In this document: positions 54,468 to 63,289 of the stretch, one piece after another | Layout of the letters: each line of letters begins with the position of its first letter | Numbering within the stretch: position 1 is the first letter of the stretch | NCBI GenBank assembly: GCA_035627375.1 | Contig: DASPLX010000037.1 | Location: 186,001-250,000, forward strand | DNA length: 64,000 nt | Direction of reading: 5' to 3' | Source: DASPLX01 sp035627375 | Lineage (GTDB): Bacteria > Pseudomonadota > Gammaproteobacteria > Burkholderiales > Burkholderiaceae_D | Notes under the pieces: generated by a model | Database searches by the model: none | What the model was told of the DNA's origin: nothing | The model's input: the letters and a program-made list of their open reading frames with translations, nothing else | Made by a program: the position numbers and the translations under genes

Positions 54468-57329
54468 ATGCAGATGGAATTTCAGATTTCCAACGAAAGA
54501 TTGGAAAGGCTCGTGCAACAACTGGAGGCGCCTCGCCAGACGCCGCTACCGTTGCTCGTGAGCGTCGCCTGGTATTTGCGGCAGCGCGATACGCGCCGGG
54601 CAATCGCTTGCATCGACCAAGCATTCGCATCGAGGGCGATGGAGGGCCTGGATGCCGGGAGCCGTCGAAGACTCGAGGCCCGAAAGCATCTCATCCATGC
54701 CGAGGCGGATTGGCTGTTCGCCCGATTCGATGCCGCGAACGCGCGCGCCGCGCAGGCCTTGTCGCTGTTCGGTGCGATCGGGGACTTCGCGGGCTGCGCC
54801 GACGCGCACTGGTTGTCGGCCTCCATCGCTTCCGATCAGGGCGAGCCGGAGCGGCGCGACGCGGAATTGGACTTGGCGGTCGATTGCGCCCGCAATGCAG
54901 GCGATGCGTTGCGGCTCGACATGGCGCGAGCGGCGCAGGCGAGCTGGGCGGCGATACGCAATGCACCGGACGCCGAGCGGCATTGGTTGCCTCGTTTTTC
55001 GCCGGACGTCGAGCGCGCTTCTCCGGTGCTGCAGGTCCGCCTGTCCGCATTCTTCGCGCTATGCGAAAGCGGCCAGGGCGATTATGCGCGGGCGGTGAGC
55101 CTGTTTGTCCGGTCATACGAGGCTGCGCTGGAAACGGGCCAGATCGACAGGGCGATCATTGCCGCCACCAATCTCAGCGAATGCTTCCGCAGCCTCAACG
55201 ATTTCGAGTCCGCGCTGGAATGGGCCGACATCGGATTGGACATCGCCCGCCGCAAGCGCTGGCCGCTGAGCATGGGCTTGGCGCTGGTCGCCGCGGGAAA
55301 GGCGCTCCATGCCATGAGGCGGCTCGAATCGGCATATGAACTGATGACGGAGGCTGCCCAGGTCTTCGTTCAATTGCCGAAATCGCGCGGATATACCACG
55401 GCGCTGCAGAGCATCGGCGAGCTGCAAATCGATCGCGGCGACCATGCGGCGGCATTGTCCACGTTCGAGTTGCTCGAGCGGCGGACCCGGGAGCTGAGCG
55501 AACCGAGACTGTTGCTGCGCGCGAAGTACGGGCAGGCGGCGGCGTTATGCCGCCTGGGGCGGTATGAGGAGGCGTTGCACGCGGCCGAAATGGCGCTTGC
55601 CTTGGCTCGCGAACACGACAATCCGCATCTGCAAGTCGAATCGTTGAAGGTCTTGGCGGAAATCCATGCCGAACATGAGGCGCCTCCGCCGCCCGGCATG
55701 ACGACGACCGGTACGGCACTGCATTATCTGAACCGGGCACTCGAGATTTCGTCGAGGATCGACGGCCATGTCGTTCCGGTCTCCCTGTTCCAAGCGATCG
55801 CGCGGGAGTACGCCAGGGCGGGAGATTTCGACAACGCCTATGCGGCTTCCCTGCGGGCCGTCGCGGCATTCGAAAGGATCTCCAGCGACGAGGTGATGAA
55901 TCGGGCTATCGCAACTCAGGTGCGGCATCGGACCGAAAGCGCGCGCGCCGAGGCGGAACGTCATCGTCAGCTTGCGGAAGCCGAAGCGTGGCGCGCGGAA
56001 GCGCTGCAGCGGATGAATGCCACCCTGGAACGGCTCGGCGTCATCGGCCAGGAAATCACGGCGCAACTGGATGTCGTAACGATTTGCCTCTCCTTGCATC
56101 GCTACGTGAGCGACATGCTCGATGCGCGTCATTTTTCGGTCTACCTCCTTTCAGAGAATGCGGCGGATCTTCATTGCGTGTTCGACGCGGAAGAGGGCCG
56201 GCCGCCTCCGGAGACGGCCGGCCCGGCGGACGAGGATTCCGCGGCGAACAGCGCTCGTTGCGCCCGCGAGCGCCGCGAGATTTTCGTCGAGTCGGGCGCC
56301 GAGAGCGAAGGAGGAATCGCCGGCTCCGGGAGCGGACCGGGCGGCAGCGCCATGTTCATGCCGCTGATCGCGGACGACAGGCTGCTGGGCGTCATGTCGG
56401 TACGGTCGCCGTCCGCCAGAGCTTATGCCGACCGGGAGCGTCTTTTCTTTCGCACCTTATGCGCGTACGCCGCCATCGCGCTGGACAATGCTTCGGCTTA
56501 CCGGCAGCTCGAAGAGGCGATGGAGAGATTGCAAGTCGCGCAGCGGCGGTTGGTATTTCGAGAGAAGATGGCGGCGCTGGGTATGCTCACGGCCGGCGTG
56601 GCGCACGAGATCAATAATCCCGCCAATTTTTCTCATGCCGGAGCGCAGACCCTTGAAGTGGAGTTGTCCCGGCTGCGCCGGTTTCTTCTTGATCTTGCCG
56701 GGGATGGCACCGATCAGGAAGTCGTCGCCGCATTGGAGGGGCGCATCGATGCGTTGACCGACCGCGTCAAAGTGATTCTCGACGGAACCTCGCGCATAGG
56801 AGAATTGGTGAGGGATTTGCGGGTCTTTTCCCGGCTGGACGAGGCGGAAAGGATGGCCGTTCCTGTCGCCGATATCCTGATGTCGACGATCAACCTGGTG
56901 CGCATGCAATATGACCAGGGCGTCGAGTTTCGATGTGCGCTCGACGCCAATCCGATTCTCGAATGCCGGCCGGCGCAACTGCGGCGCGTTTTCATGAACA
57001 TCGCCGTGAACGCTTGCCAGGCGATAGAGGCCAAGCGGAAGACGGCTGAGCACCCTTCGATCGGCTTGCTGGAAATACGGGGGCGCTTGGACGGCGGCCA
57101 CTTCGTGCTCGAATTCGAAGACAACGGCTGCGGCATGCCGCAGCATGTGCTCGAGAGAATCTTCGAACCTTTCTTTACGACCAAGGAAGTCGGCGAAGGA
57201 ACCGGCCTTGGTCTGTCGATTTCCTTCGGTATCGTGGAAATCCACCAGGGCGTCATTCAAGCAAGATCGACGGAGGGGGTAGGTAGTTGCTTTACCGTTC
57301 GCCTTCCCTTTGGTCCGAGGCAAGGGTAG
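54468..57329 (+). CDS. Soluble TPR-GAF sensor histidine kinase
   Basis: The protein has 953 residues, with ATG 54468 and GGGG just upstream. Residues about 20-430 are TPR-like helical repeats (YARAVSLFVRSYEAALETGQ, GRYEEALHAAEMALALARE). A coiled coil at about 478-525 (RAEAERHRQLAEAEAWRAEA) leads to a GAF domain at about 528-680. The kinase core has the H-box GVAHEINNP with phospho-acceptor His713, the N-box NIAVNACQA (Asn848), the G1 box EDNGCGMP, FEPFFTTKE and the G2 box GTGLGLSISFG. This is the HPK4 type. There are no membrane segments, so it senses a cytosolic signal or protein. No response regulator is adjacent. The receiver-kinase at 60374 has a matching core, and the cellulase follows directly. 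Confidence 0.93.
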   Translation: MQMEFQISNERLERLVQQLEAPRQTPLPLLVSVAWYLRQRDTRRAIACIDQAFASRAMEGLDAGSRRRLEARKHLIHAEADWLFARFDAANARAAQALSLFGAIGDFAGCADAHWLSASIASDQGEPERRDAELDLAVDCARNAGDALRLDMARAAQASWAAIRNAPDAERHWLPRFSPDVERASPVLQVRLSAFFALCESGQGDYARAVSLFVRSYEAALETGQIDRAIIAATNLSECFRSLNDFESALEWADIGLDIARRKRWPLSMGLALVAAGKALHAMRRLESAYELMTEAAQVFVQLPKSRGYTTALQSIGELQIDRGDHAAALSTFELLERRTRELSEPRLLLRAKYGQAAALCRLGRYEEALHAAEMALALAREHDNPHLQVESLKVLAEIHAEHEAPPPPGMTTTGTALHYLNRALEISSRIDGHVVPVSLFQAIAREYARAGDFDNAYAASLRAVAAFERISSDEVMNRAIATQVRHRTESARAEAERHRQLAEAEAWRAEALQRMNATLERLGVIGQEITAQLDVVTICLSLHRYVSDMLDARHFSVYLLSENAADLHCVFDAEEGRPPPETAGPADEDSAANSARCARERREIFVESGAESEGGIAGSGSGPGGSAMFMPLIADDRLLGVMSVRSPSARAYADRERLFFRTLCAYAAIALDNASAYRQLEEAMERLQVAQRRLVFREKMAALGMLTAGVAHEINNPANFSHAGAQTLEVELSRLRRFLLDLAGDGTDQEVVAALEGRIDALTDRVKVILDGTSRIGELVRDLRVFSRLDEAERMAVPVADILMSTINLVRMQYDQGVEFRCALDANPILECRPAQLRRVFMNIAVNACQAIEAKRKTAEHPSIGLLEIRGRLDGGHFVLEFEDNGCGMPQHVLERIFEPFFTTKEVGEGTGLGLSISFGIVEIHQGVIQARSTEGVGSCFTVRLPFGPRQG

Positions 57330-57396
57330 GTCGAGGTCTCTTATTTACCGATTCACCGCACGTCTTCGTGCCGTCGTTCGACCGGCCGCAAGACTA

Positions 57397-57451
57397 GAAC
57401 TCGTCTTATGAAATAAGTTCTAAACAATTCCCGAAACGCCAAGATACATTG
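57397..57451 (+). promoter_or_regulatory. Shared bipartite motif, site C (cellulase), with adjacent inverted repeat
   Basis: TAAACAAT is at 57421-57428 and GATACATTG at 57443-57451, with a 14-base spacer, ending 72 bases before the cellulase GTG. Just upstream, AGAACT and AGTTCT with inner CTTAT/ATAAG form an imperfect inverted repeat that overlaps the first half-site edge, possibly an operator. Confidence 0.6.
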
Positions 57452-57523
57452 GGCTGGCGCGCCGCATGACCTTCTTTCGATGCGCCGAAAAGATCCGAAT
57501 AATGAATCCGAATTGGAGATCTC

Positions 57524-59236
57524 GTGCAGATTTGCGGACGCTTTTTCTCGCGCGTGAAGACGCGCTTGTCTCGTTTAGCGGCTAAGGCAGCCGCTTTCCT
57601 ATTGATGGCATCCTTTGGCGTCCCGGCATCCGCTTACACCGCCGATGGTCCGCGCATCTGGGATCATCAGGGCGGGGAGGTCAAGCTATACGGCGTGAAC
57701 TGGTTCGGCTCCGAAACGCCGGACCACGTCGTTCACGGCCTGTGGGTCCGCAACTGGTCGGACATGATCCGCCAAATGAAGAGCCTCGGTTTTACGGCGG
57801 TCCGCGTGCCGTTCTGCCCGGGAACGCTGCGCGGCGTCACGCCCACCAGCATCAGCTATGCGATCAATCCCGACCTGCAAGGCCTGAATTCCCTTCAAGT
57901 ACTCGATAAGATCCTCACCGAACTTGACCGGCAGGGCATGTATATCCTGATGGATCACGCCACGCCGGATTGCGCCGCGATTTCTCCGCTTTGGTATACG
58001 GCAAGCTATTCCGAGCAGCAATGGTTGGCCGATCTGCGCTTCGTCGCCGACCGTTACAAGCATCTCGAGCGTTTTCTTGGCATCGATCTCAAGAACGAAC
58101 CGTTCGGCGGCACCTGGGGCACCGGCAACGCGAGCACCGATTGGAACAAGGCAGCCGAGCGCGGCGCCGCCGCCGTGCTGAGCGCCAATCCCAAGCTGTT
58201 GGTGTTCGTCGAAGGCCTAGTGAGCAATCCTTCGTGCATGACGGTGTATGCCAACAACTGGGGCGGCAGCTTCGAGCCCATGACATGCACGCCGTTGAAC
58301 ATTCCGAAGAACAAGCTCGTCCTGAGCCCGCATACCTATGGACCGGACGTGTACATGCTGCCGCCATTCAGCGCTCCGGATTTCCCGGCCAACATGCCGG
58401 CGATCTGGGATAAGCAGTTCGGCTCGTTCGCAAGCCAGGGCTATACCGTCATCCACGGCGAATTCGGCGGCAAATACGGCCACGGCGGCAGTCCGCTCGA
58501 CAAGGTCTGGCAGGATGCGTTCGTCACGTATTTGAAGAATAAAGGCATCAACAAATTCTTCTATTGGTCGTGGAATGCGAACAGCGGCGACACCGGAGGT
58601 ATCCTGAAGGACGATTGGACTGCGGTCTGGGACGACAAGGTGGCGCTGTTGAGGCGCATCATGGGCGACGCGCCGCCGCCGGCGCCGCCACCGCCGCCGA
58701 ATCTGGGTGTGTCCGTGACGATCGGCAATAGCTGGCCCGGCGGCCATTGCGCCAATCTCGCCGTGACCAACCAGGGAACGGCTTCGGTCGATTGGGTCGT
58801 CACTTTCCCGATACAGGGTGTCGTGACCTCGCTCTGGAACGGTACGTATACGCAATCCGGCGACAAGGCGACGGTGCGAGGACTTGATTGGAACCGCGCG
58901 ATCTATCCGGGACAGACCAACCGCGATGTCGGCTTTTGCGCCAATGTCGCGACCGCTCCCCCGGCGCCGCCGCCGCCATCGGCGGTCGCCGGCGCGATCA
59001 CCATCAATAACGATTGGGGCGGCGGCTATTGCGCGAATCTGACGGTGACGAACACCAGCAGCACTTCCGTGGAGTGGTACGTCGCACTGCCGGTCCAGGG
59101 CCGCGTAACGTCGCTGTGGAACGGTGTCCACACGCAGAGCGGCACCGTGCTGACGGTGAGCGGCGCGAGCTGGAACAAGGTATTGGGCGCCGGCCAACGC
59201 CTGATCGACATCGGCTTCTGCGCCAGCCGCTCATGA
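57524..59236 (+). CDS. Secreted GH5 cellulase with two C-terminal CBM2-like domains
   Basis: The protein has 570 residues, with GTG 57524 and TGGAGAT upstream. A signal peptide ends near residue 38 (FGVPASA). Residues about 45-360 are a GH5 TIM-barrel endoglucanase: VKLYGVNWFG, the catalytic acid in DLKNEPFG (Glu192), VLSPHTYGPDV, and the nucleophile in IHGEFGGKYG (Glu313), then FFYWSWNANSGDTGG. Proline-rich linkers (PPPAPPPPPN and APPAPPPPS) join two related modules at about 396-475 and 490-568. Each has paired Cys, NSWPGGHCANL or NDWGGGYCANL, and SLWNGTYTQSG or SLWNGVHTQSG, typical of CBM2. The enzyme should hydrolyse beta-1,4-glucan outside the cell. It carries the bipartite motif also found before the RHS giants. 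Confidence 0.95.
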   Translation: MQICGRFFSRVKTRLSRLAAKAAAFLLMASFGVPASAYTADGPRIWDHQGGEVKLYGVNWFGSETPDHVVHGLWVRNWSDMIRQMKSLGFTAVRVPFCPGTLRGVTPTSISYAINPDLQGLNSLQVLDKILTELDRQGMYILMDHATPDCAAISPLWYTASYSEQQWLADLRFVADRYKHLERFLGIDLKNEPFGGTWGTGNASTDWNKAAERGAAAVLSANPKLLVFVEGLVSNPSCMTVYANNWGGSFEPMTCTPLNIPKNKLVLSPHTYGPDVYMLPPFSAPDFPANMPAIWDKQFGSFASQGYTVIHGEFGGKYGHGGSPLDKVWQDAFVTYLKNKGINKFFYWSWNANSGDTGGILKDDWTAVWDDKVALLRRIMGDAPPPAPPPPPNLGVSVTIGNSWPGGHCANLAVTNQGTASVDWVVTFPIQGVVTSLWNGTYTQSGDKATVRGLDWNRAIYPGQTNRDVGFCANVATAPPAPPPPSAVAGAITINNDWGGGYCANLTVTNTSSTSVEWYVALPVQGRVTSLWNGVHTQSGTVLTVSGASWNKVLGAGQRLIDIGFCASRS

Positions 59237-59715
59237 CGGCGCTGCGATCTTCGCATTGATGGTGTGCCGGGGCTGCGGCGGCCCCGGCATATCTTTGACG
59301 TTCCGCCTCCGAAGGCGCGCCGGCGAGCGTGGACAGCATCGTCGGCGAGTCATTTTCCTTCAATCCGGACCTGCGCCGGTTTTCGTCTCGTATCTCGCCG
59401 CACTTCTCGTCTCGCTTCCCGCCCGCTTCGGCCCGATCATGTTCGGCATGCGACCGTACGGGATCATCCCTACCTATTTCCTCTCGCCAGGGGAGGAGGT
59501 ATGCAATTCATCCGTATGTCTTTCCGTTTCCTGATTCATGGCGGCGATGATGGTCTAACCAAGTTTCGCCTTTCGACAATCGATAATTGCATTCTCTTAT
59601 TAACGGTATCGATTAAACAATGTGAAAAAACGCTAGATACATTGTTACACGCACCTGGAGAGTGGGGGCGACGGTGTCTCCTGACCGGAATCGCCAAACT
59701 CAAGAAGTGAAAACC
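59237..59715 (+). other. Gap upstream of the 144-aa gene
   Basis: These 479 bp contain site D of the bipartite motif and, at 59505-59517, AATTCATCCGTAT. That is the reverse complement of the ATACGGATGAATT block kept upstream of both RHS genes. Open frames here (such as one ending KQCEKTLDTL) pass through the motif and look accidental. A short hairpin CCTC/GAGG lies near 59481-59498. Confidence 0.5.
59614..59644 (+). promoter_or_regulatory. Shared bipartite motif, site D (144-aa gene)
   Basis: TAAACAAT is at 59614-59621 and GATACATTG at 59636-59644, again with a 14-base spacer, ending 71 bases before ATG 59716. The spacer here is A-rich and unlike the other three, so the two blocks themselves must be what is conserved. 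Confidence 0.62.
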
Positions 59716-60150
59716 ATGATACTAAATCTGAGAAAGCCGTTCGATAAGAACCGTTTGGTGAAATTCGATACCGATACCGGAAAAGTATGGCTGCCCGATT
59801 CCGTAGGGGCGCCGGCCAATGGAAACCTGCATACATGGGACGGCCACGCGGCCGCGCTCTATTCGGATGGGGAAAGGCTTGTTTTCCAGATCGACGGACA
59901 GAAATGGGCAATGGGGGCGCCGGATCTGCAACTCCGGTATGCGCATGATCTCGCCAAGGCGACGACGACGTTTTCCGTGCAGGATGCAAATGCCGGAGCG
60001 GCATTCGAGTATCCGGCATGGTGGAAGGGCAATCCGGCGTTCGGCCTTTCGCTCCCCGAACTGGATGAAGACGAAGATTACTTCGCCTATGTCTGCCTGG
60101 TGTGGCGAGATCCGGATTTGCAAGGAACGCTGATTCGTTCCTGGTCTTGA
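59716..60150 (+). CDS. Hypothetical acidic protein, 144 aa, sharing the RHS/cellulase motif
   Basis: ATG 59716 is preferred to an upstream alternative start 54 bases earlier because the latter lies only 18 bases after the promoter-like motif and gives an unconserved-looking extension. The protein begins MILNLRKPFDKNRLVKFDTD with no signal peptide. It is mostly strand-like and rich in Trp/Tyr/Phe, with an acidic segment LPELDEDEDYFAYVCLVWRD near residue 115. I recognise no family. It is cytosolic by appearance. Its only clue is regulatory: the same bipartite element as RHS1, RHS2 and the cellulase. An immunity or accessory protein for the RHS system acting in trans is a guess worth testing. 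Confidence 0.72.
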   Translation: MILNLRKPFDKNRLVKFDTDTGKVWLPDSVGAPANGNLHTWDGHAAALYSDGERLVFQIDGQKWAMGAPDLQLRYAHDLAKATTTFSVQDANAGAAFEYPAWWKGNPAFGLSLPELDEDEDYFAYVCLVWRDPDLQGTLIRSWS

Positions 60151-60373
60151 ATGTCCGCCGGGGGCGCTGACTCGTTCTTATTTGATATATGGATTCCGAT
60201 TCCTATCGCACGCGTCAGCGACGGCTTCCGCGACATGGACTTGTCGTAGCGCTTTACATGAAATTGACATTGTTCTCGATTCCTGTCTTACTAACAGTCG
60301 GAGCTTCAGGATACATAACTGGATGACTGGGTTTGTCGGATCATTGGAAATAGTGATTGGTTAATAGGCGACC

Positions 60374-61780
60374 ATGGCGATTTTCAGTAAGCAGAAGCTG
60401 GAACAAATCGAAAAAAGAACTCTTCCCGAGAAAAATCGACGCTCGGTGCTGATCGTCGACGATGAAGAATGCAATCGGCTGGTCATGTCGTTGCTGCTCG
60501 AACCGCATTATCGAGTCTTGCAGGCTCAGGACGGACTGGAGGCATTGTCCATCCTGGAAAGTATGGAGAGCAGGGAATCCCTGGCATGCATCGTCAGCGA
60601 TCAGCGCATGCCGAAGCTGACTGGCGTCGAACTGTTCGAACGCGCGAGGTCTCTGCTGCCCCAGGCGATAAGAATCATCGTCACCGGTTTTACCGACATC
60701 AATACCATTGTCGATTCGATCAACAAGGCGGAAATCTACAAATTCATCGTCAAGCCTTTCGATGCGAATGAATTCCAGTTGACGGTCCAGCGCGCCGTCG
60801 AGTCTTTTGAACTTCAACTCCAGTTGGAGGAGTACCAGCGGGAGCTGGAAAACAAAGTCCAGGTGCGCACGCGGGAGCTCGAAGAGAGCCGCAACAAGCT
60901 GCTTGAGGCGGTTCAGGCCCTGCAAGGGCGAAACGAGCAATTGGAAAGCCTCAACCGCAGGCTGGAACAGGCGCACACGCAACTGCTGCATTCCGAGAAA
61001 ATGGCGTCCATCGGCCAATTGGCGGCGGGCGTCGCGCACGAGATCAACAATCCCATCGGTTTCGTTTATTCGAATTTCGGGACCCTCGAACATTATGTCG
61101 CCGACCTTTTGACGGTGATCGACGGTTATGCACCGAAAGATGAGGCGAGCGCGTTCGCGGTCGAGGCACTCAAGAAGAAGGTCGACTATGACTATTTGAA
61201 GGGGGATCTGTCGAACTTGATGATGGAGAGCAAGGACGGTTTGCTTCGCGTGAAAAAGATCGTTGAAGACCTCAAGGACTTTTCCCGCGTGGATTCGCAG
61301 GAGTGGCAAATCGCGGATATTCATCACTGCATCGACAGCACCTTGACCATCGTCGGCAACGAGCTCAGGCACAAGGCCGCGATCGCGAAGAACTTCGGCG
61401 TCCTCCCAGCGGTTGAATGCCTTCCTTCGCAACTCAACCAGGTTTTTCTCAATCTGCTGATCAATGCCGCGCAGGCGATCGAGGGGCAAGGGACGATAAC
61501 GATTCAGACTGGAGCGGAGGAGGAAGCGGTTTGGGTAGAGATTGCCGATACGGGAAAAGGCATCGAGCCGGAGTGCCTCGGCAGGATATTCGACCCTTTC
61601 TTTACGACGAAGCCGGTCGGCCAAGGAACCGGACTCGGACTGTCCATCAGCTACGGCATCGTGAAAAGGCATGGTGGAAGGATAAGCGTCGACAGCGTCG
61701 TCGGAGCGGGAACCAGGTTTCGCGTCCATATTCCCGTTCGCAGGAGCGTCGCGCCCCAGGAAACCTCCTCGGATCGATAG
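60374..61780 (+). CDS. Receiver-histidine kinase (response regulator fused to HPK4-type kinase)
   Basis: The protein has 468 residues, with ATG 60374. Residues about 22-140 are a receiver domain: SVLIVDDEE, phospho-acceptor Asp76 in SDQRMPKLTG, IVTGFTD and FIVKPFD. A coiled coil (about 145-205, QLEEYQRELENKVQVRTREL) leads to the H-box GVAHEINNP with His222, the N-box NLLINAAQA (Asn364), and the ATP lid boxes ADTGKGI, FDPFFTTKP and GTGLGLSISYG. There is no membrane or sensor domain, so it takes phosphate from, or is controlled by, another kinase. A TTGACA at 60264-60269 could be its -35 box with a poor -10. The kinase core resembles the TPR-GAF kinase 3 kb upstream, so the two could work in one phosphorelay. 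Confidence 0.93.
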   Translation: MAIFSKQKLEQIEKRTLPEKNRRSVLIVDDEECNRLVMSLLLEPHYRVLQAQDGLEALSILESMESRESLACIVSDQRMPKLTGVELFERARSLLPQAIRIIVTGFTDINTIVDSINKAEIYKFIVKPFDANEFQLTVQRAVESFELQLQLEEYQRELENKVQVRTRELEESRNKLLEAVQALQGRNEQLESLNRRLEQAHTQLLHSEKMASIGQLAAGVAHEINNPIGFVYSNFGTLEHYVADLLTVIDGYAPKDEASAFAVEALKKKVDYDYLKGDLSNLMMESKDGLLRVKKIVEDLKDFSRVDSQEWQIADIHHCIDSTLTIVGNELRHKAAIAKNFGVLPAVECLPSQLNQVFLNLLINAAQAIEGQGTITIQTGAEEEAVWVEIADTGKGIEPECLGRIFDPFFTTKPVGQGTGLGLSISYGIVKRHGGRISVDSVVGAGTRFRVHIPVRRSVAPQETSSDR

Positions 61781-62102
61781 ACGTACATTTCATTCCCTGC
61801 GCGTTGATTCCGAGCGACGCTCTTTCCTGCTTCCCTTCCGACGGCGCGCTATCCTCTCAAATTTCCGGCTTGCCGAAAATTTCAGGCGATATCGGGAGTC
61901 GGTTTGTCGCGACGCTGCCGATGGACGAGGTCGCGGCGTTATCGTAGCTCCCGTGAAACCGATATCGCTCTCCGCAATAACCGTAATGAATCCGTAAACG
62001 CTGCGCCTGTAACCTGTGGTTGTCATACGAGGCCTTGAATTTCTTGCGCTTTTGGCCACGGCCGAAGCCGATCGAAATTGTCCGACGCTACAGGGAACGA
62101 CG
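61781..62102. other. Gap without recognised features
   Basis: These 322 bp separate the kinase from the lipoprotein gene. I see no convincing gene, RNA, terminator with T run, or copy of the bipartite motif. An eight-base inverted pair (GATATCGG / CCGATATC) lies far apart and is probably chance. Confidence 0.5.
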
Positions 62103-62618
62103 ATGAACTTCCAGAGATTATTCTTCCGCGCGCTGCTTGCCGTACTGGTGCTTACCCAACAAACGGCATGCGACCTGCCGATCCAAAGCGCCGATGAGCG
62201 TCCCGCCGAAGCGGCGATCCGTATGGCGTTCCAGGAAATCGGTCACGCGGCGTCGACGGGCGTCCCGGAGCCCATGGCGGTGTCCATACGCAGCCCGGGC
62301 GACTGGCTGTTGTTCTGGGAAGACTACGCGCGGCAGACGGGCCGGAGCGGCATGCCGCCGCCGTCGGTCGATTTTTCGCGCAATATGATCGTCGCCGTCT
62401 TTTCCGGGATGAGCATGCGATCCTGCGGCCATATGGCGGTCAGATCGGTGTCCAAACATCCCGGTTCGACGGCAATCGAGATTGCCTACGATTCGAACCC
62501 CTTGCCGGAAAAGCAAGCCTGCGGCCTCGACGTATACACGCCGGCTTCGCTGGTCATCATGGAACGTTCGTTCGCGCCGATCAAGCTGGTGAAAGATGCG
62601 GGCAATCGTGAGACGTGA
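62103..62618 (+). CDS. Lipoprotein with PrcB C-terminal-like domain
   Basis: The protein has 171 residues. ATG 62103 has AGGGAACG upstream and opens a lipoprotein signal ending in QQTAC (Cys near residue 23). The mature protein matches the PrcB-C style fold: DWLLFWEDYARQTG, then VDFSRNMIVAVFSGMSMRSCGH, IEIAYDSNPLPEKQACG and the closing TPASLVIMERSFAPIKLV. In known cases PrcB assists a surface protease complex, but most relatives are uncharacterised, and no partner protease gene is in view. Two Cys in the domain (in RSCGH and KQACG) could form a disulfide. The domain call is from pattern memory and is moderately sure. Confidence 0.72.
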   Translation: MNFQRLFFRALLAVLVLTQQTACDLPIQSADERPAEAAIRMAFQEIGHAASTGVPEPMAVSIRSPGDWLLFWEDYARQTGRSGMPPPSVDFSRNMIVAVFSGMSMRSCGHMAVRSVSKHPGSTAIEIAYDSNPLPEKQACGLDVYTPASLVIMERSFAPIKLVKDAGNRET

Positions 62619-62753
62619 GGTCGAGGCCCGCCGAAGAAATAGCGGACACGAAAGAGACACGAAACCGTATTTCGGACAGGCTGCCGCAGCCGGCTGCCTG
62701 ATCGTCATGCCGGCCCCCGACCATGGCGGGCGCGGCCAAAGAAAGGATGCCGC

Positions 62754-63245
62754 ATGATCAAGGGATTGCATCACAACGCGTATCGCTGCAACGATTCGGA
62801 AGAGACGCGACGGTTCTACGAGGATTTCCTCGGCCTGCCGTTGGCGGGTTCGTTCGCCATCGGCGAAACGAAGACCGGCCGCAAGACCAGCGTGCTGCAT
62901 ACGTTTTACCGGCTAGGAGACGGCTCGTATCTCGCTTTCTTCGAGGCTCCCGACATGCCGTTCGAGTTCAAGCCGCAGCACGATTTCGATCTGCACATCG
63001 CCCTTGAAGTCGAGGAGCCGTTCCTCGAGGCGATGCTGGAAAAGGGCATGGAATGGCATATCGAGACCCGCGGCGTCGCGGATCATGAATTCATCCGGTC
63101 GATCTACTTCAGGGATCCGAACGGCTACGTGATCGAGCTTGCGGCGAAGACGGCAGCCCACGATCAAGCGATGAATTCGGAAGCCAATCAGGCGCGTTCC
63201 ATACTCGATCGATGGCAAGCCCGGAAGGCGGCAAAGGCCGAGTAG
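62754..63245 (+). CDS. VOC-family (glyoxalase/dioxygenase fold) protein
   Basis: The protein has 163 residues, with ATG 62754 and AAAGGA upstream. It is a vicinal-oxygen-chelate protein with two beta-alpha-beta-beta-beta halves: IKGLHHNAYRCNDSEETRRFYEDFLG (His6/His7 as first metal ligand), YLAFFEAPD, DLHIALEVE and IYFRDPNGYVIELAAK, where His and Glu supply the remaining ligands. The C-terminal tail (QARSILDRWQARKAAK) is helical. Family members are dioxygenases, isomerases, glyoxalases or resistance proteins; the substrate here cannot be read. It is a single gene. Its 3' end overlaps the trailing frame of a decayed dehydrogenase on the other strand. Confidence 0.85.
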   Translation: MIKGLHHNAYRCNDSEETRRFYEDFLGLPLAGSFAIGETKTGRKTSVLHTFYRLGDGSYLAFFEAPDMPFEFKPQHDFDLHIALEVEEPFLEAMLEKGMEWHIETRGVADHEFIRSIYFRDPNGYVIELAAKTAAHDQAMNSEANQARSILDRWQARKAAKAE

Positions 63246-63289
63246 TCGCACGTCTTCGGATTCGCCGGTGGTCCGGCGTCGGCGATCTG

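Noticed and set aside
59264..59710. 148-codon frame before the 144-aa gene
   Set aside because: It begins just after the cellulase gene, shows no domain, and runs through promoter-like site D. Base use looks non-coding.
62016..62102. Upstream 29-codon extension of the PrcB-like lipoprotein
   Set aside because: The internal ATG 62103 has a good ribosome site and opens a standard lipoprotein signal; the extension would bury the signal peptide.
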